DNA of 64,000 bases from the NCBI RefSeq assembly GCF_009928685.1, contig NZ_WWEO01000039.1, positions 1 through 64,000 of the forward strand, in the 5' to 3' direction. Under the pieces are notes generated by a model. That model searched no databases. It was not told the DNA's origin and saw only the letters and a list, made by a program, of their open reading frames with translations. Position numbers and translations under genes: made by a program. Positions 1 through 9,100 of the stretch are shown here, in pieces. Position 1 is the first letter of the stretch. Each line of letters starts with the position of its first letter. This DNA comes from Mucilaginibacter agri. GTDB taxonomy: Bacteria > Bacteroidota > Bacteroidia > Sphingobacteriales > Sphingobacteriaceae.

Positions 1-75
1 GCGGAATGGACGGGACTCGAACCCGCGACCCCATGCGTGACAGGCATGTATTCTAACCAGCTGAACTACCACTCC
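1..75 (-). tRNA. tRNA-Asp (anticodon GTC)
   Basis: Read on the minus strand, the 7-bp acceptor stem pairs GGAGTGG (69-75) with CCATTCC (3-9), including one G-U pair. The anticodon loop holds GTC and the T-arm has the usual TTCGAGT loop. The discriminator base is at position 2 and a first C at position 1, so any encoded CCA tail runs off the window. It lies downstream of prfA on the same strand but has its own promoter box. Confidence 0.95.
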
Positions 76-83
76 TCCCGTTT

Positions 84-118
84 GGGAATGCAAATATAGG
101 AATTCGATTTGCATTCCC
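84..118. repeat. Inverted repeat between prfA and tRNA-Asp
   Basis: Perfect 12-bp arms GGGAATGCAAAT (84-95) and ATTTGCATTCCC (107-118) with an 11-nt loop. It lies just after the prfA stop and overlaps the tRNA promoter box. It lacks a T-run, so it may be a weak prfA 3' end hairpin or an operator-like palindrome. Confidence 0.6.
91..98 (-). promoter_or_regulatory. -7 promoter box for tRNA-Asp
   Basis: On the minus strand this reads TATATTTG, an exact match to the Bacteroidota -7 consensus TAnnTTTG. Transcription would start about 6 nt downstream, shortly before the tRNA 5' end at 75. No clear TTTG -33 element is seen. Confidence 0.6.
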
Positions 119-137
119 GAAAATTATTTAAAAAAAG

Positions 138-1211
138 TTAGGCTACGGTACCTTCTTTAAGTTTCTCAGCATTCTCCGCAAACTGTAACGACTCCATAAT
201 CTCCTGTAAATCACCGTTCATAACGTTCGGTAGGTTGTATATGGTTAAGCCAATACGGTGCTCTGTTACACGGCCTTGCGGATAATTATAAGTACGAACT
301 TTTGCCGAACGGTCGCCTGTTGACACCATGGTTTTGCGTTTTTTCGACACTTCTTCTAAATGTTTCTGCAATTCCATTTCGTAAACGCGCGAACGTAATA
401 CTTGTAAAGCCTTGTCGTAGTTCTTTAATTGAGACTTCTGATCCTGGCATTGGGCCACAATACCGGTAGGGATGTGGGTTAAACGTACGGCAGAGTAAGT
501 GGTGTTAACCGACTGTCCACCGGGGCCAGAAGCACAGAATAAATCTTTACGGATATCGCTTACCTGCAGGTCGATGTCAAACTCGTCAACTTCTGGCAAC
601 ACTACTACTGAGGCTGCAGAAGTATGCACTCTGCCCTGAGTTTCGGTATCAGGTACACGTTGTACGCGGTGAACGCCCGATTCATATTTTAGCGTACCGT
701 AAGCGTCATCAGCCAGTACGTTAAGTACAACCTCTTTGTAACCACCGGATGTACCTTCGGTGTAGTCTACCAATTCGGTTTTCCAGCCACGGCGCTCGCA
801 ATAGCGCATATACATGCGGTAAAGGTCACCTGCAAAAAGAGCTGCCTCGTCGCCACCTGTACCACCGCGAATTTCGACGATAGCATGTTTAGCGTCTTCA
901 GGATCTTTAGGGATCAGCATCACACGAATCTTTTCTTCCATTTCATCGCGCTGAACCAGTAATTCGTCCAACTCGATTTTCGCCATCTCGCGAAATTCCT
1001 CGTCCTTTTCAGTTGCGAGGATTTCCTTACTCGAATCGATATTACTCATGATGTTGCTATAAACATCATATTCATTTACAATGAGGGTAAGGTCTTTATA
1101 TTCTTTACTCAGCTGGGCAAAACGTTTCATGTCGCTCATCGCATCGGGACTGCTCAACTCGCCTTCTACCGTTTTCCAACGCTGTTTTATCAGTTCTAAT
1201 TTATCTAACAT
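138..1211 (-). CDS. prfA: Peptide chain release factor 1 (RF1)
   Basis: RF1 recognises UAA and UAG in the ribosomal A site and triggers hydrolysis of peptidyl-tRNA. The protein has 357 residues, the normal length. The catalytic GGQ lies at residues 231-233 in a [14 protein letters not shown] context. The segment [20 protein letters not shown] is the class-I release factor core; a GGTGGDEA motif precedes it. The N-terminal third is the helical region that contacts the ribosome GTPase centre. An exact TAnnTTTG box about 45 nt upstream gives it its own promoter. The tRNA-Asp gene follows on the same strand. Confidence 0.97.
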   Translation of the reverse strand: MLDKLELIKQRWKTVEGELSSPDAMSDMKRFAQLSKEYKDLTLIVNEYDVYSNIMSNIDSSKEILATEKDEEFREMAKIELDELLVQRDEMEEKIRVMLIPKDPEDAKHAIVEIRGGTGGDEAALFAGDLYRMYMRYCERRGWKTELVDYTEGTSGGYKEVVLNVLADDAYGTLKYESGVHRVQRVPDTETQGRVHTSAASVVVLPEVDEFDIDLQVSDIRKDLFCASGPGGQSVNTTYSAVRLTHIPTGIVAQCQDQKSQLKNYDKALQVLRSRVYEMELQKHLEEVSKKRKTMVSTGDRSAKVRTYNYPQGRVTEHRIGLTIYNLPNVMNGDLQEIMESLQFAENAEKLKEGTVA

Positions 1212-1255
1212 AGTTATTTCAGGATCTTATCTGGCAGTGCCTGCCAAAGGATTTG

Positions 1256-1263
1256 CAAAAGTA
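1256..1263 (-). promoter_or_regulatory. -7 promoter box for prfA
   Basis: Minus-strand TACTTTTG matches TAnnTTTG exactly. The start codon of prfA is 45 nt downstream of the box, giving a 5' leader of roughly 38 nt that contains a small GGCAG/CTGCC hairpin. Confidence 0.55.
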
Positions 1264-1323
1264 CGGCTTTTCAGTTAGATATTAAACTGATGCCTAGTAC
1301 TATCCGGTAAGCTTTACGTAAAA

Positions 1324-2085
1324 TTATGGGTTGGATTCCTGCTTATAAGTATGCAGGGTAACATCGTTGCCATCAAATACGGCGTAAGTATCAGATTTAA
1401 CCCATTCGCCCAGGTTTATATAGCGGCTTTTTTCGGTAAGCGGTATATCCATAGCCAAATGACGGTGCCCAAAAATCAGGTAGTCATAAAATTGGGTTTG
1501 CAGCACTTCGCGGCTGTAAACCAACAGCCATTCCTGCTCGTCAATGCGTCGTTTTTTATCCAAATCGCCTGCAACGCGGCTATGCTGCGACCAACGGTTG
1601 GCAATGCCTACGCCAAAGTTTGGGTGCAAACGTTCGAACAACCATTGGCAAACCCTGCTGCGAAAAAACTTTTTCAAAACCTTATATTTCGCATCGCCTG
1701 GGCCCAGGCCATCGCCATGGTGAAGGTAGAATTTTTTGCCACTACGCTCGATGATCAACTCATCGCTGATGATGGTTGCGCCCAGTTCCTTCTCAAAATA
1801 GCCAAACATCCACATATCGTGGTTGCCTTTAAACATAGTGAGTTTGATGCCCATGTCAGATAGTTCGGCCAGTTTGCCTAAAAATCGGATATAACCTTTA
1901 GGCACCACCGTGGCATATTCGAACCAAAAATCGAATATATCGCCAAGCAGATATAATTCGGAAGCATCTGCTTTAATCATGTCGAGCCAGCTAACAATCC
2001 TTTGCTCCTTTTCGCGGTGTGTTGCATAAGCGCCAGACCCGAGGTGGAAATCGGAGGCAAAGTATATTTTGTTACGTGTAGACAT
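1324..2085 (-). CDS. lpxH: UDP-2,3-diacylglucosamine diphosphatase (LpxH-like)
   Basis: Calcineurin-type metallophosphoesterase of 253 residues. The metal-binding blocks appear in order: SDFHLG near the N-terminus, LLGDIFDFW, GNHD, LHHGDG and FGHRH. The DIFDFW block and length fit the LpxH family, which cleaves UDP-diacylglucosamine to lipid X in lipid A synthesis at the inner face of the membrane. It reads away from the divergent SDR gene at 2200. Ligase-associated phosphoesterases (PdeM) are a related alternative, but the sequence looks closer to LpxH. Confidence 0.85.
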   Translation of the reverse strand: MSTRNKIYFASDFHLGSGAYATHREKEQRIVSWLDMIKADASELYLLGDIFDFWFEYATVVPKGYIRFLGKLAELSDMGIKLTMFKGNHDMWMFGYFEKELGATIISDELIIERSGKKFYLHHGDGLGPGDAKYKVLKKFFRSRVCQWLFERLHPNFGVGIANRWSQHSRVAGDLDKKRRIDEQEWLLVYSREVLQTQFYDYLIFGHRHLAMDIPLTEKSRYINLGEWVKSDTYAVFDGNDVTLHTYKQESNP

Positions 2086-2199
2086 TCGGGGCTAAATTAC
2101 AAGTATCTGTCGAAATGTAAGAATTCATTTTGTAGCACTGTTTTATAAATCTTGTAGCGCTTGGTTTTGTTGTATCCGAAAATTGGCGACATTAGCTTT

Positions 2200-2949
2200 A
2201 TGTCGAAAACATACATCATCAGTGGCGCGGGTAGTGGTATTGGCCGCGCCATTGCGCAAAACATAGCTACGGGCGGTAACAGTTGTGTATTGCTTGGGCG
2301 TAATGAGGAGAGCTTGCAGCAGACCATCAAATTGCTAAATGGCGCGGGGCATCGGGTTTTAGTTGCAGACATTCGTGATAAAGCCGACCTGGCCGATGCC
2401 GCGGTAGAATTAGGGGATATTGCTATCACCGGCCTAATTGCCAATTCGGGCATTGGCGGCGAAAATTACTGGGGTGATAACGACCGCTGGGATGCTATTA
2501 TAGATACCAACCTTACGGGTACATATAATTTTGTAAATACCTTTTTACCGAATTTGCGTGCGACGGGTGGCGACAAACATATTGTAATTACCTCTTCAGT
2601 ATTAGCGCGCTTAGGCGTGCCAGATTATCCTGCATACTGCGCATCCAAGGCGGGCTTGCTGGGGCTGATGCGATCGTGGGCGGCGCAGTTTGCTAAAGAA
2701 AATATTCTGGTTAATGCCATTTGCCCTGGATGGGTTGATACTGATATGGCACAAAGCGGCCTGCAAAGCATTGCCAATAGCATTGGTATTACTAAGCAGG
2801 AATTTTACGACATAGCCATGCAAAGCGTACCGCTACGCCGCATGAGCCAGCCCGAAGAGGTGGCAGATATGGTACATTACCTCATTAACCAACGATCGGT
2901 AACCGGCCAGGCTTTAGACATTAACTGCGGTGCTGTAATGAATAGCTAA
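2200..2949 (+). CDS. SDR family NAD(P)-dependent oxidoreductase
   Basis: Classical short-chain dehydrogenase of 249 residues. The cofactor motif SGAGSGIG is at residues 8-15, NSG replaces the usual NNAG, a TSS precedes the active-site tyrosine, and the YCASK motif puts Tyr146 and Lys150 in place. The C-terminal VTGQALDINCG is typical of FabG-like enzymes. An upstream ATG at 2161 in frame would add 13 residues without homology, so the ATG at 2200 is chosen. Substrate is unknown. Its stop overlaps the convergent GHL10 gene by 4 bp. Confidence 0.88.
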   Translation: MSKTYIISGAGSGIGRAIAQNIATGGNSCVLLGRNEESLQQTIKLLNGAGHRVLVADIRDKADLADAAVELGDIAITGLIANSGIGGENYWGDNDRWDAIIDTNLTGTYNFVNTFLPNLRATGGDKHIVITSSVLARLGVPDYPAYCASKAGLLGLMRSWAAQFAKENILVNAICPGWVDTDMAQSGLQSIANSIGITKQEFYDIAMQSVPLRRMSQPEEVADMVHYLINQRSVTGQALDINCGAVMNS

Positions 2950-4505
2950 AGCAGCGGCACCGTTAAACTATAGGGTTCGGAGTGTTCGCTCTCGTTCTTA
3001 ATTTTGTCTATCGCGGTTACTACGTAAATATACTTCTTGCCCTTCTGCGCGGTATTGTCTAACAATGTTGGCTCGTTGTTGTATTTGATGAATAATATCT
3101 TTGAGGCATCATCAATGTCGATCTTATCATCGGCGTTAAAGCGATAAATCACGTAACCAAATGTAGGCTCAAAATCTTTGGCTGGTGCTGGTGCCTGCCA
3201 TGTTAACAACACACCTCTAGGGCCACTAACTGCCGTTAATTGCTGTGGAGCATTGGGGGCAATAGAATCGCGCCATAACATAGTTGGTGGTAGGGCCGGG
3301 TATTTATAAAGATCGCGTCGCAGAGTGTCGGTAAAGCCTAATAAGTTGCTCGTTAGCGAATTAGAACTAAAATATACACTTCCCTGTACGCGCGGGTTGT
3401 TACGTACATATCTTACCTGGTTGGGCAGCTCGCGCGGGTTCTTAAATGCCGGCGAACGTGGTTCGGCCATGCGGTAAGGTGCCTGGCCTATATATACATG
3501 GTGGCCGTTGGCATTGTTGCTCCACCAGTCTACCAGCTTGTCAAACGCGGCCGAGTGGTTACCAATTTGCCAGTAGATCTGCGGGTTAATATAATCTATC
3601 CAGCCTTCGCGGATCCATTTGCGGGTGTCGGCATAATTTTCTGTGTACGATGGGCCGCCATGTGTATCCGAACCTTCCACATCCTCGTCTTTATTGCGCC
3701 ATACACCGCGCGGACTAACTCCCCATTTCATGTTGGGTTTGTATTTATGGATACTATCGCCCACCATTTTAATCAGCTTGTCAACATTGTCGCGTCGCCA
3801 GGCTTTAATGTCTGTAAAGCCTTCGCCGTACTGGGCAAATGCGTCCGAATCTTTGAGTGTTTGGCCGGCAATAAGGTAGGGATAAAAGTAATCGTCCATA
3901 TGGATACCGTCTACATCATAATTTTTTACAATGTCTAATATTACCTGAACAATGTATTCGCGCACCTCTGGCAGGCCCGGGTTAAACAGTTTTTGTTCGC
4001 CGTATATAAAAAACCATTCGGGGTGAGTACGGGTAGGGTGGTTAGGCGCTATGTTAGTATAGTTATTATCAAATGTGGCGCGATAGGGATTAACCCATGC
4101 ATGCAACTCCATGCCACGTTTGTGTGCTTCGGTAATGGCGAAATCAAGTGGATCGTAGAATGGTTCGGGGGCTTTACCTTGTTTACTGCTCAACCAGCGC
4201 GACCATGGCTCGCGGCTTTTAGCGTAAAATGCATCGGCAGCAGGGCGTACCTGAAACATTATGGCATTCATATTGCTCTGCTGATGGAAATCGAGTATGC
4301 GTAGAAGCTGCGCTTTTTGCTTTTCGGTAGTAAGGCCCACCGCGCTTGGCCAGTCGATATTAACCACTGTGGCTATCCACACTCCCCGAAATTCGCGCTT
4401 GGGAGCTTTGGGGGCGATACGCGCAGTTGTATCGGTTTGTGCATTAGCATTGGTGAAAAATATTGCTGTTAAGAGTATAAAAATCAAACTTTTGCTTGTA
4501 CGCAT
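2946..4505 (-). CDS. Secreted family-10-like glycosyl hydrolase (GHL10/DUF187)
   Basis: 519 residues. A signal peptide (LIFILLTAIFFTNANAQ) marks export. The block FRGVWIATVVNIDWPS followed by HGMELHAWVNPYRA and IDYINPQIYWQ is characteristic of the DUF187/GHL10 family, a TIM-barrel fold related to GH10 that acts on cell-wall or external glycans. The C-terminal ~100 residues (APQQLTAVSGPRGVLLTWQA onward) form a fibronectin-III-like module. The exact substrate cannot be read from sequence. It carries its own -7 box 23 nt upstream of the start. Confidence 0.88.
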   Translation of the reverse strand: MRTSKSLIFILLTAIFFTNANAQTDTTARIAPKAPKREFRGVWIATVVNIDWPSAVGLTTEKQKAQLLRILDFHQQSNMNAIMFQVRPAADAFYAKSREPWSRWLSSKQGKAPEPFYDPLDFAITEAHKRGMELHAWVNPYRATFDNNYTNIAPNHPTRTHPEWFFIYGEQKLFNPGLPEVREYIVQVILDIVKNYDVDGIHMDDYFYPYLIAGQTLKDSDAFAQYGEGFTDIKAWRRDNVDKLIKMVGDSIHKYKPNMKWGVSPRGVWRNKDEDVEGSDTHGGPSYTENYADTRKWIREGWIDYINPQIYWQIGNHSAAFDKLVDWWSNNANGHHVYIGQAPYRMAEPRSPAFKNPRELPNQVRYVRNNPRVQGSVYFSSNSLTSNLLGFTDTLRRDLYKYPALPPTMLWRDSIAPNAPQQLTAVSGPRGVLLTWQAPAPAKDFEPTFGYVIYRFNADDKIDIDDASKILFIKYNNEPTLLDNTAQKGKKYIYVVTAIDKIKNESEHSEPYSLTVPLL

Positions 4506-4527
4506 TACTTACTTTTTTTTAGAGCTG

Positions 4528-4535
4528 CAAAGATA
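4528..4535 (-). promoter_or_regulatory. -7 promoter box for the GHL10 gene
   Basis: Minus-strand TATCTTTG is an exact TAnnTTTG match, 23 nt before the start codon at 4505. Confidence 0.55.
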
Positions 4536-4696
4536 TAGAAACTTTAAACAAAGGCGTTTTAGTATCAAATGCAATAAATTGATGTATTTTGTGTTTTAGC
4601 ATTTAGTATTTATTTTTAAACTAAATACGCATTATGGGGTTTGTGTAATAGCAAAAAGCTGATAGCAGAACCTCAGTTAATTAAAATTTTGTATTA

Positions 4697-4725
4697 TCGC
4701 AAACTGTTGATGCAACAGTTTGCGA
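4697..4725. promoter_or_regulatory. Perfect 13-bp palindrome upstream of the coiled-coil gene
   Basis: Arms TCGCAAACTGTTG and CAACAGTTTGCGA are separated by only 3 nt (ATG). The site lies 58 bp before the start at 4783, in a 277-bp AT-rich gap. The tight spacing and lack of a T-run favour a protein-binding operator over a terminator. Confidence 0.45.
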
Positions 4726-4782
4726 TGCAGATAACCAATTAATAAAACTGCATTAGCACATTTATCACTTAACGAAATACTT

Positions 4783-5700
4783 ATGGAGAACCAATCGGGG
4801 CAAAACACCAATTCCAGAAAAAACTCGAACGTTATTTACTTTCTGATTGTGGTTGTAGTGGCTTTACTCGGTACAGATGTATATCTGTATTACCAAAAAA
4901 GAGGAACAGACGAAAAGATAGTATATCAGAACGACGAAAAGACGCGCCTGCAAACCGAACTCGACAGTCTGGAAGCACAAATTCAACAGGTGAATTCGAG
5001 CAAAACCAAATTATCTGCCGAAATGGTAGCTAAAAACGATTCGCTGCAAACCAAAATCAAATATTTACGCGTGCAGTTGGCTAAAGGCAAGCTAACCGCG
5101 GCTGAGTTAACAAAAGCACAGGAAGATGTTAAACAACTACGCTACTTTGTAACCAAATACACCGCAGACCTTGAGGAGTTGAAGAAACAAAATGTTACAC
5201 TGACTACCGAAAGGGATACGCTCAAGAGTAATTTGGCCACCGTTAGCACCAAGGCTACTACGCTGGAAGAGCAGAACAAGGACTTGAGTACCAAAGTGCA
5301 GGTGGGCTCGGCGTTAAAGACTTCCAGCCTCTCTGCCGTATCATACAAGGTTAAAGACAATGGCAAAGAATCTACTAACGATAAAGCTAAAAACGTTAAG
5401 AAGTTAAAGATTAACTTTACTGTAGTTAACAATACTATTGCTACCCAAGGTATGCACGATATTTACGTACGGGTGATTGATCCGGCTGGTAATTTGATAA
5501 CCCCGGGCGACTCAGGCACATTTAGTTCAGATGGCCAGGATCTGCAGTTTACCTACAAAACGTCTATCGAATACAAAAACGACGATACCGGTTATACTAT
5601 CGACTGGGTTAACGCAACGCCATTTACTAAAGGTGCCTACACAGTTATATTGTATGCTGATGGCTTTACCATGGGTAAAACGACAGTTACTTTGAGATAA
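4783..5700 (+). CDS. Membrane-anchored coiled-coil protein of unknown function
   Basis: 305 residues. A short polar N-terminus is followed by one membrane segment (VIYFLIVVVVALLGTDVYLY, residues about 18-37). Residues about 45-175 are a long coiled coil rich in Glu, Lys, Gln and Leu with heptad-like spacing. The last ~120 residues are a compact beta-rich domain (VSYKVKDNGK... YTVILYADGF) with no cysteines. The topology is type II: short cytoplasmic tail, periplasmic coil and head. I do not recognise a function; similar proteins are common as conserved hypotheticals in this family. A strong terminator follows at once. Confidence 0.8.
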   Translation: MENQSGQNTNSRKNSNVIYFLIVVVVALLGTDVYLYYQKRGTDEKIVYQNDEKTRLQTELDSLEAQIQQVNSSKTKLSAEMVAKNDSLQTKIKYLRVQLAKGKLTAAELTKAQEDVKQLRYFVTKYTADLEELKKQNVTLTTERDTLKSNLATVSTKATTLEEQNKDLSTKVQVGSALKTSSLSAVSYKVKDNGKESTNDKAKNVKKLKINFTVVNNTIATQGMHDIYVRVIDPAGNLITPGDSGTFSSDGQDLQFTYKTSIEYKNDDTGYTIDWVNATPFTKGAYTVILYADGFTMGKTTVTLR

Positions 5701-5721
5701 ATTAAAAAGCAAATTATAACG

Positions 5722-5755
5722 AAAAGCCCGGCTGTATTGCAGCCGGGCTTTTTAT
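5722..5755. terminator. Bidirectional intrinsic terminator
   Basis: Stem AAAAGCCCGGCTG / CAGCCGGGCTTTT with a 5-nt loop and T-runs on both strands. It ends the coiled-coil gene on the plus strand and the small ORF (5940 to 5776) on the minus strand. Confidence 0.9.
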
Positions 5756-5775
5756 TTTTTTGAAAGTGATAAAGT

Positions 5776-5940
5776 CTAAGATTTCGTTTTTCTGACGTGC
5801 GACACATCCGTGAGGTTTTGCCCTTTTTTAAGTGAAAGGTGCTCATACCCCCTGGTGTCCGGCCAGTAGTGGTAAACGGAAAATGCAAGTCCGCTGAGGG
5901 CTATCACCAGATAACCCGCCACAATAATGCGTTGAATCAT
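5776..5940 (-). CDS. Predicted small membrane or exported protein (54 aa)
   Basis: An ATG at 5940 opens a 54-codon frame to a TAG at 5776. The product starts MIQRIIVAGYLVIALSGLAF, a hydrophobic segment long enough for one membrane span or an uncleaved signal, followed by a polar, basic tail ending VRKTKS. It ends just before the bidirectional terminator, in the correct orientation to use it. I do not recognise a family. It is supported by frame, hydrophobic pattern and terminator position only. Confidence 0.5.
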   Translation of the reverse strand: MIQRIIVAGYLVIALSGLAFSVYHYWPDTRGYEHLSLKKGQNLTDVSHVRKTKS

Positions 5941-6123
5941 AGCTTTTAAAAATTAATTAGGTCGAGCAATGTAACATGAAAATTACATAAATGCAATAGC
6001 TTCTTATACGGATTTAAAACTTTTTTGTTCGAATTCTAGAATAGAATGTTTTCTATGTTAAAATTGATACAAGCGAGGTGATACTAAAACCTGTTTTTTA
6101 GAGTGTAAATGACTTGTTAATAA

Positions 6124-9100
6124 CTATTTAGCCTCTGCCTGGGGTAGGCTTAAATGGAATACTGTGCCCTCGTTGATCACGGTTTCGAACCACACTCTGC
6201 CACCGGCATTTTCGATAGAGTTTTTTACAAATGCAAGCCCAAGGCCGGTGCCCGAGCTTTTGGTTGTAAAGTTGGGTTCAAATATTTTGGTATGCAGGCT
6301 CTCTGGGATACCATTTCCATTGTCGCGCACATTGATTAGGATAGAGCGGCCTTCCATACTGTAATCGATATCAATAAGGCCCGGCCTGCCAGGGGGCATG
6401 GCTTCTATGGCATTTTTAAGCAGGTTATTAAAGCATCGCAATAGTTGATCGCGGTCGGCAATAATCATAAATGGCTCATCGGGCGGATAAAAATTGATGG
6501 TAATATTATCCATCTGTTTAAATATGGTAACTGCCTGATTAAGTAGCTCCATTACATCCATTTTTTGCATGCGGGTATCTGGCATCTTGGCAAAAGCCGA
6601 AAATTCTGATGCGATAGACGAAAGGCTTTCTATTTGCTCAACAAAAGATTTGCTGAAACGCTCGAACTTGGCATCAAACTTAGGGTCTTTATCCTTCCAC
6701 GATTTCTCGAGTAATTGCAAACCAAGTTTTAAAGGCGTAAGCGGGTTTTTAATTTCGTGCGCCACCTGCTTGGCCATTTCGCGCCAGGCGCTTTCACGTT
6801 CTGATTGTGCCAGCCTGCTTGCACTATATTCAAGCGCAGCGATCATGTTATTATATTCCTTTACCAAAGACCCGATCTCATCATTTCGACGCCAGATGAT
6901 AGGCTCATTTTTACGGCCGTAAATAGTTTTACTTAAGCTATGCTGTATAAAGCTGAGCGGGTTGGTAATTTGCCGCGCCACTAGTATCGCAAACAACCCG
7001 ATAAAAATAAATATCAGTGCGTAAATGTTAATCATGGCGTTAAGCAAGGCGCCAATACGCTCGGTATATTCGGCTTCGTTTGAGAAGAAGGGTAATTGCA
7101 AAAAGGCTACTGTCTCGTTTTTAGTATTACGGATAGGGGCATAACCGGCAGTATATTTTAAGCCGCCTAACTGTTCATTATTTACCAGCTCCGATTTTTG
7201 CAGTTTGCTCATATACACATATGCCCGGGCATTCATACGGGGTTGCAGCAGGTGCAGTTGGTACAACTTGGGTTGTGTAGTGTAAAGCAGTACACCATCC
7301 TTATTAAATAGCGAGAGGTCGGTAGAGTATGCGTCGGCAAAGGCGTTAAAACTTACCTGGGTTTCGGGATTAAGCGGGCCGGTTTGATTGTCGATATGAT
7401 TTTCAAAGGCCGATGCGATGCGGGTAATTCTGTCTGTTATGCTGTTAACCTGCTGCTCGTGATATTGGGCCGTTATGGAAATATAAGAGATGATGCCCAC
7501 CATTAACAGGGTTACCACAACTGCAAATATCATCGAAAACTGAATGCGTGTTTTATAAAGGATACGATCGAAATTTACGCTGAAATTCCAATGTATATTG
7601 TTATCCTCAATTGTAATAAACCTGATCCGCTCTAACATCCATTTGGCCATTATGATAATGGAATTGAATATCAGCATCAACACAAAAAAGAAAGTTAGCG
7701 ACGTAACGCCATATAGCAACGGGAATTCCTGCTTGCTAATCACAATCATTTTTCGCGGACTGGGTTTATATATCAGGTGGTTAAAGTGTGTATAAGATTT
7801 ATACCAGGGCAGGTTGTTTTGAACAGTATTCTTAAACGAATAATCTTTCAAAGGGGCATTAAATTCATGATTAACCAGGTCATAAACATATTGTCCGCTT
7901 TGGCTTACGAGGTGATTATCGCTATAAAAAGCAAATGAATAGCCCTTAAACTCATTGGTGAGTTTAAGTTGTTCATCTACCAATAACTCGGGGAACGAAT
8001 TGGTGTATTGTAGTGGTTTTGATTTTAGCGCAACCACAAATGTGCCCAGGTTTTTGCCATTGTGCTGCAGGGGTAACAAAGCAAAATAACTCTGGAAACC
8101 AAATGATTCGTTTTCACGATAAAAGTAATCAGACACCTTAAAGGCGCTGAAAACAACCATGTCTTTAAAGTTATCTAAGATATAAGTGTTGTCTGTCGAT
8201 ATAGATTTGCCCTGGTCATCAAACTCGTAGATCTTAAAATCATATTTGGAGAGGTAGCTATCAAAGTAAGTTTTCTGAAAGTGTGTGCGCAGGTAACTGC
8301 TGTTGCGCGTATTGTTCTCAAAATAGCTGATCAAAAATGGATCGGTAATAATTTGTTTCTCTACCTTTCTAAATATGAAGTCGGCGGTTTTATCGTCAGA
8401 GGCCTCGAGTTTTTTGATCAGCAACTTGCGGCTCTCGTGTTCGCGCTGAGTTTGAAACGCGTTTAGCTTAACCGATGCAATAAGCGCACATAATACCAAC
8501 ACCCCCAGAAACGATGCTGCATTTAGTTTGCCCTTTTTATACCAAACAACGTAGGCCCGGATACTTATAACCATGCCTGCCAATACGTAAAACAAGGTAA
8601 AGGGAGCAGATAAGCTGCTTATAAACGTAGCAATTGCAATGCCTGACCAAAGTAATAAAACCTTATGCCTAACCGGTACTTTAACCCCCTGGGCTATAAC
8701 CAACAAAGTTTCGTCGATAAGGTTAAATATTAAAAAACAGAGGCATACCATAATAATACCAACCAGGCTATAGCCCGAAAGGTTGAGTACATTGCTTACA
8801 TCAAAGTTTATTTTTGATGCCGTTACCATGGCGTAAAACAGATTTACAAAGAGCGTGAGGCCACCAAGCATTATCAATACGCAAGCAACGATAATGGCAT
8901 AACCCACAGGCTTATTACGAACTATCCGTAACGACATTCTGTACCGGTACCTGTAAATGAAAGCTGCAAACCAACTTATCATAATTAAGTTGACGCAAAA
9001 ATCGCCAAAAGTGGGTAGTAACGGGCCAGCCGAATAATACTGGGGATCGAAGAGGCCAAACTGTAACATAACACCTGGCCAATGCAAGCCAAGGTTGACA

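Noticed and set aside
2097..2453. 118-codon frame antisense to the SDR gene
   Set aside because: Overlaps the conserved cofactor-binding region of the SDR gene on the other strand and shows no family pattern.
5637..5888. 83-codon minus-strand frame after the coiled-coil gene
   Set aside because: It runs through the terminator and the preceding gene's 3' end; the other frame (5940 to 5776) has the better start, hydrophobic pattern and end.
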